DNA of 16,516 nt from Bacillota bacterium (GCA_023415375.1 JAEZKW010000182.1:1-16516); one strand, 5' to 3'; numbered from the stretch's first letter, positions 8,221 to 14,828 are shown. Notes: generated from the letters alone by a model not told the origin. Numbers and translations are program-made.

Positions 8221-8288
8221 CTCAGAGTACACAGAGAAAATCGTGAGTAAATTATATTTACTTTGGTTTTTACTCTGTGATCTCTGTG
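8221..8288. repeat. Imperfect inverted repeat (CACAGAG/CTCTGTG type) in the leuD-leuB spacer
   Basis: CTCAGAGTACACAGAG (8221-8236) pairs at 13 of 16 positions with CTCTGTGATCTCTGTG (8273-8288). The loop is 36 bases and A+T rich. Each arm is itself a doubled CACAGAG-like heptamer. A second motif, AACCACGAAAAGCACC then TTTACGCGAAATT, follows at 8337-8367. From memory both motif types recur between genes in many environmental bacteria, so this looks like a dispersed repeat inserted in the leu operon. No coding sequence is seen in 8212-8463. Confidence 0.55.
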
Positions 8289-8463
8289 AACTCAGTCCCC
8301 TACGTTCTGTGTGGAAAAATCTTGATACGAGTTATTAACCACGAAAAGCACCAATTTACGCGAAATTAAAAACGCTTAAGTATTGTTCGGAGCCGAAGCT
8401 ATTATTCTAACTTCTGGGTCCTGACTCCTAAATTCCAAGTATTTTAAAAAACCGGAGGTTATC

Positions 8464-9531
8464 ATGTACAAAATTGCCGTATTAGCCGGAGACGGAATCG
8501 GCCGGGAAATTGTTCCCGAAGCCGTTGCAACTTTAAAAAAAATTGGAGTAAAATTCAATATCCACTTTGAATTTCGGGAAGCTTTAATCAGTGAGGATGC
8601 CTACGATAAATACGGTCATCCACTACCTCCTGAAACGCTTGAAATTTGCCATCAATCGGATACAGTTCTTCTCGGAGCCGTCGGCAGCCCAAAAATGGAC
8701 CAATTACCACCGGAACTACGCCCGGAACGGGCAGCTCTTCTTCCTCTTCGAAAAGAATTGGGGCTCTTCGCCAACTTACGCCCAGTAAAAGTTTTTGATT
8801 CCTTAATCGGATCCTCGACGCTAAAGCCGGAAATCATTCAAGGTGTTGACATTGTTGTCTTTAGGGAATTAACCGGAGGCCTTTACTTTGGCCCGAAGAA
8901 ACGGGAAGTTCTTACTGACGGTACGGAACAGGCTATCGATACTCTCGTATATAACACCCACGAGATTGAAAGGATTGGCCGTTTAGCTTTTGAAGCAGCT
9001 CGTGGACGTAAGAAGCGCCTCACCTCAGTTGACAAAGCAAATGTACTGGAAAGTTCAAGATTGTGGCGTGAAACGATGGTAAAAATAAGCCAAGACTATC
9101 CTGATGTGGAGCTTTCCCACATGTATGTCGATAATTGCGCCATGCAATTGGTACGTTATCCAGGCCAATTCGATGTCATCGTTACTGAAAATATGTTTGG
9201 AGATATCCTTACCGATCAAGCCGCCATGCTTACAGGTTCTTTAGGAATGTTGCCTTCCGCTAGTTTAGGCGGAAAAACGGCTCTGTATGAGCCTTCACAC
9301 GGTTCAGCACCCGACATTGCCGGTAAGAATATTGCGAACCCGTTGGCCACCATCTTAAGTGCCGCCATGATGTTGCGTTACTCTTTCAAGTTGGAAGAAC
9401 CGGCGGAAGTCATTGAGAAGGCCGTCCAAAAAGTACTTTATGAGAATTACCGGACAGCCGATCTTATGGCCGAAGGCATGATAAAGGTTGGAACGAAAGA
9501 AATGGGAGAATTGGTTAGAGAACGGTTATAA
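8464..9531 (+). CDS. leuB: 3-isopropylmalate dehydrogenase
   Basis: The 355-residue NAD-dependent enzyme oxidises and decarboxylates 3-isopropylmalate to 2-oxoisocaproate, the third step of leucine synthesis. Substrate residues are visible: R96 and R106 (LPLRKELGLFANLRP), R134 (FRELTGG), Y141, K191 (DKANVL), D223 and the metal ligands D247 and D251 in NMFGDILTDQAA. The NAD-binding segment EPSHGSAPDIAGKNIANP (276-293) is complete. CCGGAGG eight bases before the ATG supports the start. It probably belongs to the leuCD transcript despite the 252-base spacer, since I see no convincing promoter in the gap. Confidence 0.97.
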   Translation: MYKIAVLAGDGIGREIVPEAVATLKKIGVKFNIHFEFREALISEDAYDKYGHPLPPETLEICHQSDTVLLGAVGSPKMDQLPPELRPERAALLPLRKELGLFANLRPVKVFDSLIGSSTLKPEIIQGVDIVVFRELTGGLYFGPKKREVLTDGTEQAIDTLVYNTHEIERIGRLAFEAARGRKKRLTSVDKANVLESSRLWRETMVKISQDYPDVELSHMYVDNCAMQLVRYPGQFDVIVTENMFGDILTDQAAMLTGSLGMLPSASLGGKTALYEPSHGSAPDIAGKNIANPLATILSAAMMLRYSFKLEEPAEVIEKAVQKVLYENYRTADLMAEGMIKVGTKEMGELVRERL

Positions 9532-9532
9532 A

Positions 9533-9736
9533 AATTATAGTAATGTAACGACTGAAGTAGTTACTAAAGTAAATGTGGTGCGCAGCGACACGGGTAAAAC
9601 CCGTTTTGTTTATTCCGTTCATCTATCGGGAGATTTAAAGCCTAAAGAAAAACAAATACTATTGGATAATCTAAAAGTTGTCGGTTCGGAAGAGCTTGTC
9701 TCAAAAAATTGTTTTTATCTTCCAAGATTAAATCGA
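9533..9736 (+). pseudogene. Open fragment after leuB, possibly an OsmC-like C-terminal remnant
   Basis: One open frame begins inside the end of leuB in another register. Between 9533 and 9736 it reads protein-like: VTTEVVTKVNVVRSDTGK, then RFVYSVHLSGDLKPKEKQIL. That beta-strand and 'GDLxxxxKxxLL' pattern recalls the second half of OsmC/Ohr-type proteins. The expected Cys-Pro-Val motif is absent (VVGSEEL instead), there is no start codon with a ribosome binding site, and the N-terminal half is missing. I read it as a decayed gene remnant with a tentative family. The rest of the frame, to 9868, looks non-coding. Confidence 0.3.
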
Positions 9737-9868
9737 CATCAGTTCAAGAATAATAATATGGCCAATCCTCTCAAAAATAAGAAAATCGGCCAAATCAGAT
9801 CATTCAGAATGTTTTATTGTAGTTTAAGTAGAGCGGCAATAATATCAAAAGTGGTTATGATTATATAA

Positions 9869-10069
9869 TTATCCTACTTTTCCCAGTAAGGTTCCTCTAC
9901 TCTCCCGCTCTACTTTACTATTCAACTCTCTGACAGCACTCGCGGCCGCAGTAATTCTCTCATAAGTGGTATTTAAAACTAAAAAACCTTTTTCTTCAAG
10001 TTCCTTACGTTGTTCCAATCTGCTGATAAAATAAAACCTTTGTTGACTATTCAATCCTACGATATACAT
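9869..10069 (-). CDS. Small protein of unknown function (66 residues), predicted LexA-controlled
   Basis: The ATG at 10069 has GGAGG eight bases upstream, which supports a real gene. The product is small, charged and soluble-looking, with a helical middle (RLEQRKELEEKGFLVL) followed by an alanine-rich helix and no membrane segment. No family is recognised. A predicted promoter (TTGTTT, 17 bases, TATAAT with an extended -10) about 130 bases upstream faces this gene, and a LexA-type box covers the expected transcription start. It is therefore a candidate SOS gene of unknown role. It faces away from the 45-residue membrane protein gene and shares its regulatory region. Confidence 0.7.
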   Translation of the reverse strand: MYIVGLNSQQRFYFISRLEQRKELEEKGFLVLNTTYERITAAASAVRELNSKVERESRGTLLGKVG

Positions 10070-10174
10070 GGATATAACCTCCGATTGAAATATATTGTCA
10101 ATACATACAGTATCGTCTGCATGTCCTTAATTCATACTATGAATCAGGATTCGCATTTATAACTAACTTTTTAT

Positions 10175-10203
10175 TTCACAACTACGAACCTATGTTCGAT
10201 ATT
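10175..10203 (+). promoter_or_regulatory. Predicted promoter of the 45-residue membrane protein gene
   Basis: TTCACA (10175-10180; 5 of 6 to consensus), a 17-base spacer and GATATT (10198-10203; 4 of 6) read toward the gene at 10269. The LexA-type box at 10185-10198 fills the spacer, the usual position for repression. Confidence 0.5.
10185..10198. promoter_or_regulatory. LexA/SOS box
   Basis: CGAACCTATGTTCG matches the Gram-positive LexA (DinR) operator CGAACRNRYGTTYC at 12 of 14 positions, with a perfect GAAC-N4-GTTC core. It lies between -35 and -10 of the plus-strand promoter and at the start point of the minus-strand promoter, so one site could repress both small genes. Additional half-sites, GAAC at 10215-10218 and GTTC at 10235-10238, lie about two helical turns apart. 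Confidence 0.75.
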
Positions 10204-10232
10204 ATTATATCATAGAACATTCAATAAAACAA
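10204..10232 (-). promoter_or_regulatory. Predicted promoter of the 66-residue gene
   Basis: On the minus strand TTGTTT (10232-10227), a 17-base spacer and TATAAT (10209-10204) form a good promoter, with TG one base before the -10 (extended -10). Transcription would start near 10197, inside the LexA-type box. Confidence 0.65.
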
Positions 10233-10238
10233 ATGTTC
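10215..10238. repeat. GAACATT/AATGTTC inverted repeat beside the SOS box
   Basis: GAACATT (10215-10221) and AATGTTC (10232-10238) are exact inverted copies around a 10-base centre. The second copy also forms a direct repeat, ATGTTCGAT at 10192-10200 and 10233-10241. Each contains a LexA half-site, but the spacing is wrong for a normal operator. They may be auxiliary binding sites or another regulator's target. Confidence 0.5.
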
Positions 10239-10268
10239 GATTTGTAAAGAATTTAGGAGGTGCATTAA

Positions 10269-10406
10269 ATGGTCTCTGCGTCGATTCCTTCTGATTGTTG
10301 GGCTTTCGAAGACCTTTGCGCCCGAAGAGTATGGATGATAGCCCTCATTTTTTTTGTACTGGCCTTAATAAGAATCCCTTTTTTAGTCTGTGAAAGAACC
10401 AATTGA
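10269..10406 (+). CDS. 45-residue single-pass membrane protein, predicted SOS-induced
   Basis: The ATG at 10269 follows a near-perfect ribosome binding site (TTTAGGAGGTG) at good spacing. The 45-codon frame ends with TGA at 10404-10406. Residues 1-20 are polar and contain two cysteines (C10, C17) and two arginines just before the membrane. Residues 21-40 (VWMIALIFFVLALIRIPFLV) form one hydrophobic segment, and a short polar tail follows. No family is recognised. The promoter in front carries a LexA-type box. By analogy, SOS-induced single-pass micro-proteins include the division inhibitors SidA (Caulobacter) and YneA (Bacillus, longer) and the TisB toxin (E. coli); similarity here is one of size, topology and regulation only. 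A minus-strand frame over the same bases is less likely because a terminator lies inside it. Confidence 0.65.
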   Translation: MVSASIPSDCWAFEDLCARRVWMIALIFFVLALIRIPFLVCERTN

Positions 10407-10455
10407 ATTAAGACTTCGGTTGGAATAAACAGCAAGAAACCTTTATGAAACATAT

Positions 10456-10492
10456 AAAAAAACGGAGGACTGTATAATCTTTCCCCCGTTTT
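10456..10492 (-). terminator. Intrinsic terminator of the 189-residue gene
   Basis: AAAACGGAGGA (10459-10469) pairs with TCCCCCGTTTT (10482-10492) with one mismatch and a 12-base loop. On the minus strand it is followed by seven T residues (10462-10456). It ends the gene at 10557-11126 and, with a weaker T run on the plus strand, may also stop transcripts from the convergent 45-residue gene. Confidence 0.85.
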
Positions 10493-10556
10493 ACTTGTTC
10501 TTTTGACCCAAAAGTTAACCAAAAATTTTAAGAAAATCTAAATCCGGGTAGCAATA

Positions 10557-11126
10557 TTAAAATTGTGAGCCATCCGGTAAGGATAAAGCCAAGTGCCGGT
10601 TAAAGAACAAATAATGAGAATCCGTAATCCGTTTAAATCCCAATTCTTTAAGGACATCACTAATTTTCTGATTTTTAGTATTCAATACAGGTTCATAGAT
10701 CACAGCATCAACCTCCCGCCCCAAGGTTCGGATGAAATAAACAAGACCTTTAGCAAGGATTTCAGTTTCTTTCTCATAATTGGCGTCCTCTAGACCCACA
10801 TCGTCAATAAATAGAATATTCCGGTAACTTATCTCTTCAATGATACTGGCTTTAAGCTCTTGATTCTCATCGATAACTACTTTATAAAGCTCGGATAAGG
10901 ACTGACTATGGGAATCAAAAACCTCAAAGAGCGTACCAACCGGGTGGGCAACCCATAAATCAACTGCAATATAGCTTCCACTAATATGTCCAATCTTTAC
11001 AGCATTCGGGAATTTATCTCCATTCACCATGATATCGGCCCGGTAATCATGGACATATTTTAGAGGTTCATCCCAATCAAAATGAGTCTCCATTAATATT
11101 TTTAATGAGACACTTGCTTCTGCCAT
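10557..11126 (-). CDS. Uncharacterised protein, possibly GNAT-like fold (189 residues)
   Basis: The ATG at 11126 follows GGAGGG at good spacing, and the gene ends 65 bases before a strong terminator, so it is a single-gene unit. The protein is cytoplasmic, with no signal or membrane segment. The segment from NILFIDDVGLE through KETEILAKGLVYFIRTLGREVDAVIYEP, then KISDVLKELGFKRI and a final aromatic strand (HYLFFN), follows the strand-helix-strand-helix pattern of GNAT acyltransferases, ending in the usual 'xxLGF'. The acyl-CoA-binding Q/RxxGxG loop is not clear, so it may be a degenerate member that no longer binds CoA. The substrate is unknown. The gene is certain; the fold is a guess. Confidence 0.85.
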   Translation of the reverse strand: MAEASVSLKILMETHFDWDEPLKYVHDYRADIMVNGDKFPNAVKIGHISGSYIAVDLWVAHPVGTLFEVFDSHSQSLSELYKVVIDENQELKASIIEEISYRNILFIDDVGLEDANYEKETEILAKGLVYFIRTLGREVDAVIYEPVLNTKNQKISDVLKELGFKRITDSHYLFFNRHLALSLPDGSQF

Positions 11127-11580
11127 TCAATAATCCCTCCAACAAAATGTTGCTTCTGTTTTTTTCTTCATTCTTCCCCGGCTTCCTATTCTCCTGCAGG
11201 TGGATTGGGTTTTTGTAAAAAAACTCATTAAATTGTAAAAAACCTTGCATATTCTATTCACTCATACTATATGCTAATACGTAACAACGTTCTTTAAGAT
11301 AACTTGATTTATATCATTTTTAATCTTTTCTAAATAGCATATCCAATATATGCTGTGTTCATGATACTGTGAATGATTTTTTGTTTGGCCTCTATATCTG
11401 AGAATCTTTGGACATTATTGAAAGCAAGTCTGTAAGGATTATTGTTCTTTACTTATTTTGGGTGAAATTACCAAAAGTTTTCAAAGGAATTTAAATTGTT
11501 CTTGTTGAAACCAAGAATATATTTATATATCGACTATTTTTGGGGTTTATTAAAAAAATTACCATATAGGGAAATGAACA
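11127..11580. other. 454-base intergenic region between divergent genes, with GCATAT/ATATGC motifs
   Basis: I see no gene here. The strand-divergent neighbours (189-residue gene and D-Ala-D-Ala carboxypeptidase) must both have promoters in this stretch, but none is near consensus. The clearest structure is two inverted pairs of the same hexamer. GCATAT at 11248 and ATATGC at 11269 form one pair; AGCATAT (11336-11342) and ATATGCT (11348-11354) form a tight palindrome with centre CCAAT. They may be operators. Confidence 0.45.
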
Positions 11581-12390
11581 ATGAAAAGACTTGAATTCAT
11601 AACGATTGCTTTGATTCTCCTGCTTATTCCGAAACTTATTTTTGCCCAGTATACCAATAAACCATCTATTAATGCCAGATCGGCCATTTTAGTCGACTTA
11701 AATAGCGGGACAGTCCTTTACTCCAAAAGTTCACTAGCGATTATGGCCCCAGCCAGTACCACCAAAATTATGACAGCGATCCTGGTTTTGGAAAAATTAA
11801 ATTTGAATACTATCGTCACTGTTCGTCCGGATGCTGCTTCTAAAGAAGGAACCTCAATGGAATTACGAAATTATGAAAGAAGGACCGTCCGGGAATTACT
11901 TTACGGGTTAATGTTGAAATCGGGTAACGATGCCGCCACTGCCTTGGCGGAAGCGGTATCCGGTACTGAAGCCAACTTTACACAATTGATGAATCAAAAA
12001 GCAAAACTTCTGGGGATGAAAAATACTTGTTTTAAAAATGCTAGCGGTCTTCCAGACATAGGACACTATACCACGGCTTATGACATGGCAATTTTGACCC
12101 GTTATGCTCTAAAAAATCCGAACTTTTCAGCTATTGTCGGGACAAAAGTAAAGGAGATTCCCGGGGCTAAACCGGGAGAAATCAGACAGTTAGAAAACCA
12201 CAATAAACTCCTTTGGCGTTACCCCTATGCGATTGGCGTTAAAACTGGTTATACAGTAACCGCGGGCGGATGTTTGGTTTCGGCAGCCTCATATCAAGGA
12301 AAGACTTTAATTAATATTGTCTTGAAAACTCCAACTATTTATAACGACTCTATTAAGCTATTTAATTATGGTTTTAATCTCCGGAGTTGA
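11581..12390 (+). CDS. D-alanyl-D-alanine carboxypeptidase (serine-type, S11), short form
   Basis: The 269-residue exported penicillin-binding protein removes the terminal D-alanine from peptidoglycan stem peptides. A signal peptide (LILLLIPKLIFA-Q, cleavage near residue 22) is followed by the S11 domain with all three motifs: S59-T-T-K62 (SxxK), S114-G-N116 (SxN) and K221-T-G223 (KTG). The protein ends about 45 residues after KTG. It therefore lacks the C-terminal beta domain and amphipathic membrane anchor of full DacA/DacF (~380-440 residues) and should be released or held by partners. The ATG has only a weak AGGGAA upstream. It converges on the C5-epimerase-family gene with 54 bases between and no clear terminator. 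Confidence 0.93.
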   Translation: MKRLEFITIALILLLIPKLIFAQYTNKPSINARSAILVDLNSGTVLYSKSSLAIMAPASTTKIMTAILVLEKLNLNTIVTVRPDAASKEGTSMELRNYERRTVRELLYGLMLKSGNDAATALAEAVSGTEANFTQLMNQKAKLLGMKNTCFKNASGLPDIGHYTTAYDMAILTRYALKNPNFSAIVGTKVKEIPGAKPGEIRQLENHNKLLWRYPYAIGVKTGYTVTAGGCLVSAASYQGKTLINIVLKTPTIYNDSIKLFNYGFNLRS

Positions 12391-12444
12391 TTTGTAGAAC
12401 ATTTCGTAAATAAAAACATTCGATAGTGACTAAGAAACGCTCTA

Positions 12445-13470
12445 CTAGTTCACATAGGATGACCAAAGTAGTTCATATTTCCGTAAAGTTTCATTTCCAG
12501 TTATAGAATAAAGAGCATGTAATAAATAAATGTCTACTGCAAAATAAAAGGGGTCCAAATTGGGTTTAGCCTGATAAATAATATAACCCAGGTCATACGA
12601 GGCAAATCCCCCAATATCATAATATTTTATTATTAAATCCAAGGTCTTAATACCTGCCGTAAAGGCCGCCAACGCCATTTTACAACTACCATCCGATGCG
12701 CCCGGATCCAGTTGCCACCAGTCATAACATCCCAAGAGCGTGAACATAAAACCGTTTAAGGTATATGAAGCCGGTTTTACCGGATACTGCTCAAAAATAA
12801 CATAATGTTTCCAATTTGGATTTAGATCCCCCAGAGTGTCCATGACTCCGCCAGCTGCCACGGGAGTCAATAAAAAATTAAATGCCTTATTACCAGCCTC
12901 CCAATAACGGCTATTTTTAGTCAAAGCATAAGCCCTGGCTAACACACTTAAGGCTTGGCCCTGGGCCATCGCTGAGACCCACCCGGTTTTAAATTTTCTA
13001 CCTGTAAGATAATAATACCATGCGAAGGAATAGCGAAATGAACCGTCTGATTCCTGTAAATCCAACAATTTATCGGCTACAACCTTAAAATCATCCAACG
13101 AAGCTTGCTTTCGTAGAAATTTACCGTATTGGAAGAGCGCATACTGAGCTACCGTCACCGGGTTATAATAAAAACCGCCATCATATCTGACTAAAGGAAC
13201 CCCTACCAAATCTCTTTTTAACAATGTTTGATCAAAACCGGCGGTGTCTTCAAAATGTAAAAAGCTTCCTAACGGTTGATAGTCAATGAGATTTCGATGA
13301 AAATCAATCCCCTTGGCCCGGTAGGATTGGACCGCTTTCTTCGCCAAATCTTGGATATTTACCGGTGATGGATTATTAACAGAATGATTGCAAGAGAGCA
13401 AAACCATCGATAAAACCATAAGCAATGCCAAAAAAAGAACCTTGCCAATAAAACCACGGGATTTGGTCAA
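12445..13470 (-). CDS. Lipoprotein of the D-glucuronyl C5-epimerase family
   Basis: The protein (341 residues from the preferred start) has a lipobox (MVLSMVLLSC), so it should be anchored outside the membrane by the cysteine. The rest matches the C-terminal catalytic domain of heparan/heparosan D-glucuronyl C5-epimerases: an alpha/alpha toroid with LLDLQESDGSFRY, WVSAMAQGQALSVLARAY, then VIFEQYP and YTLNGFMFTLLGCYDWW. Those family enzymes flip glucuronate to iduronate in glycosaminoglycan-like chains. The substrate here is unknown; it could act on a secreted polysaccharide, or be a non-enzymatic relative. The TTG at 13470 is preferred because AAAGGAG lies nine bases upstream; an earlier TTG at 13479 touches that site. 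It is a single gene with no glycosyltransferases beside it. Confidence 0.87.
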   Translation of the reverse strand: MTKSRGFIGKVLFLALLMVLSMVLLSCNHSVNNPSPVNIQDLAKKAVQSYRAKGIDFHRNLIDYQPLGSFLHFEDTAGFDQTLLKRDLVGVPLVRYDGGFYYNPVTVAQYALFQYGKFLRKQASLDDFKVVADKLLDLQESDGSFRYSFAWYYYLTGRKFKTGWVSAMAQGQALSVLARAYALTKNSRYWEAGNKAFNFLLTPVAAGGVMDTLGDLNPNWKHYVIFEQYPVKPASYTLNGFMFTLLGCYDWWQLDPGASDGSCKMALAAFTAGIKTLDLIIKYYDIGGFASYDLGYIIYQAKPNLDPFYFAVDIYLLHALYSITGNETLRKYELLWSSYVN

Positions 13471-13918
13471 ATGGGACAACTCCTTTATAAGTTAGCAGCA
13501 AATGATAAGTAAGGACCGATATACTAGCTTTATTGGCGAGGGGCTTAATAAATGTCAGCTAAATTGTGGAAAAAAATGGGGAATTGGGAATCATTTCCAC
13601 CCGACCACCTTCAACACTTCTTCCATAGCATTCAGGTTATTTCCGTTATAACGAATGAGACGTCTCAACGGAAAGATTTTGATAATCACATCGGAATACG
13701 TTTCAAGGATAAAAGCCTTACAATGGTTTGAAATAACGAATTTGATCCAATCTTGGCTAAGCTTTTTTAGCCACTTTGACCGAACTCCTCTGAGCCCGGT
13801 TGTATATTTTGAGATAGTAGAAGATTTTGAGAAATAAAAGGATAATATTAGGCGTTGATTAGGTATTTAAGCAACCAAAGGAGATTTATAGGCATTTATA
13901 GAATTACTATTATAGGCC

Positions 13919-13947
13919 TAGACAAGAACATGCGTTCGTGATAGATT
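13919..13947 (+). promoter_or_regulatory. Predicted promoter of the restriction-modification operon
   Basis: TAGACA (13919-13924; 5 of 6 to consensus), a 17-base spacer and TAGATT (13942-13947; 4 of 6) lead into a short leader ahead of the methylase start. The LexA-type box occupies the spacer, as it does in the promoter at 10175-10203. Confidence 0.55.
13925..13938. promoter_or_regulatory. LexA/SOS box in the restriction-modification promoter
   Basis: AGAACATGCGTTCG matches CGAACRNRYGTTYC at 12 of 14 positions, only the outermost base on each side differing. It has the perfect GAAC-N4-GTTC core and sits exactly between -35 and -10. LexA bound here would block RNA polymerase. Confidence 0.7.
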
Positions 13948-13973
13948 ATTTATATTAATAATTCTAAAGGTGA

Positions 13974-14828
13974 ATGTTATTGAAAAAGAACAAACTACTA
14001 CAGCCTTTTTTAAAATGGGCCGGGGGAAAACGACAGCTTTTACCAGCAATCCGCAAATATATTCCCCAAAAATACGGTATATATTATGAGCCATTTATTG
14101 GTGCCGGAGCTGTTTTGTTTGATATTCAACCGGCAGTTGGGATTATTAATGATAGTAATACAGAATTAATCAACTGCTATGAAGTTATTAGAGATTCAAT
14201 TGATGAACTGATTCAAAATCTTAGGCAGCATAAAAATGAAAAAGAGTATTATTATGCAATTCGAGATTTAGATCGGGATCCCAATTTTAAAAATCTTAAT
14301 CCAGTACAAAGGGCTTCTCGAATTATTTACCTAAATAAAACATGTTTCAATGGGTTGTTTCGAGTTAATAGCGCTGGTCAGTTTAATGTTCCTTTTGGAA
14401 GTTATAATAATCCTAAAATCGTTGATGAAATTGTGTTAAGAGCGGTGCATAATTACATATCCACTAAGAATATTCACATTATGAATATAGATTTTGAACA
14501 ATCGGTAAAAGATGCCAAGAAAGGGGATTTTGTCTATTTCGACCCCCCTTACGACCCTATTTCGGATACATCATCATTTACGGGATATGATTTAAACGGT
14601 TTTGGTAAGAGTGAACAGAAACGATTGCGGGATGTCTATAAAAATTTATCTGACAAGGGTTGCTTTGTCTTGTTAAGTAATTCCGCAACAGATTTTATTT
14701 TGGATTTATATAAGGATTTTTATGTAGTAAAAGTGGCCGCTAGCCGAAACATCAACTCTGTTGCCACTGGACGCGGAAAAATTGATGAGGTTCTGGTAAT
14801 GAATTATGACTGTTCTAACAAAAAATGA
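13974..14828 (+). CDS. DNA adenine methylase, DpnM/Dam (D12 class) type II modification enzyme
   Basis: The 284-residue N6-adenine methyltransferase has the class alpha order. PFLKWAGGKRQLL (11-23) binds SAM, YYEPFIGAGAVLFD (37-50) follows, NGLFRVN (126-132) and QFNVPFGSY are DNA-contact motifs, and catalytic DPPY is at 190-193. The whole length is close to M.DpnII (DpnM), which modifies GATC, so GATC is the likely target, though this is inferred. Two starts are possible: ATG 13974 is only three bases from AAAGG, whereas TTG 13980 has better spacing. The start of the endonuclease gene lies inside its last 23 bases. The coding sequence looks more A+T rich than leuCDB, which fits acquisition by transfer. 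Confidence 0.95.
   Translation: MLLKKNKLLQPFLKWAGGKRQLLPAIRKYIPQKYGIYYEPFIGAGAVLFDIQPAVGIINDSNTELINCYEVIRDSIDELIQNLRQHKNEKEYYYAIRDLDRDPNFKNLNPVQRASRIIYLNKTCFNGLFRVNSAGQFNVPFGSYNNPKIVDEIVLRAVHNYISTKNIHIMNIDFEQSVKDAKKGDFVYFDPPYDPISDTSSFTGYDLNGFGKSEQKRLRDVYKNLSDKGCFVLLSNSATDFILDLYKDFYVVKVAASRNINSVATGRGKIDEVLVMNYDCSNKK

Larger units (their letters stand above)
13487..13973. other. 487-base region with no intact gene; one start-less open frame
   Basis: This stretch lies between divergent genes. Its right end holds the promoter and LexA-type box of the restriction-modification operon. On the minus strand 13591-13866 is open without a usable start codon and reads protein-like (LRGVRSKWLKKLSQDWIKF, then IFPLRRLIRYNGNNLNAMEE, ending VLKVVGWK). 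It may be the C-terminal remnant of a lost gene, or chance. The rest shows nothing I can identify. Confidence 0.4.

Noticed and set aside
9488..9868. 126-codon frame starting inside leuB as a full gene
   Set aside because: Its TTG start lies within leuB without a ribosome binding site and the last third looks non-coding; only the middle part reads protein-like.
10265..10522. 85-codon minus-strand frame opposite the 45-residue gene
   Set aside because: It starts at a TTG without a ribosome binding site and spans a strong minus-strand terminator hairpin with seven T residues; the plus-strand frame has far better signals.
11263..11271. CATACTATA as a sporulation-type (sigma-K or sigma-G) -10 element
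   Set aside because: The matching -35 elements are not at the needed distance (AC is displaced; TGCATA is only 11 bases away).
13655..13837. 60-codon plus-strand frame
   Set aside because: No ribosome binding site or recognisable content; it overlaps an equally open minus-strand frame.
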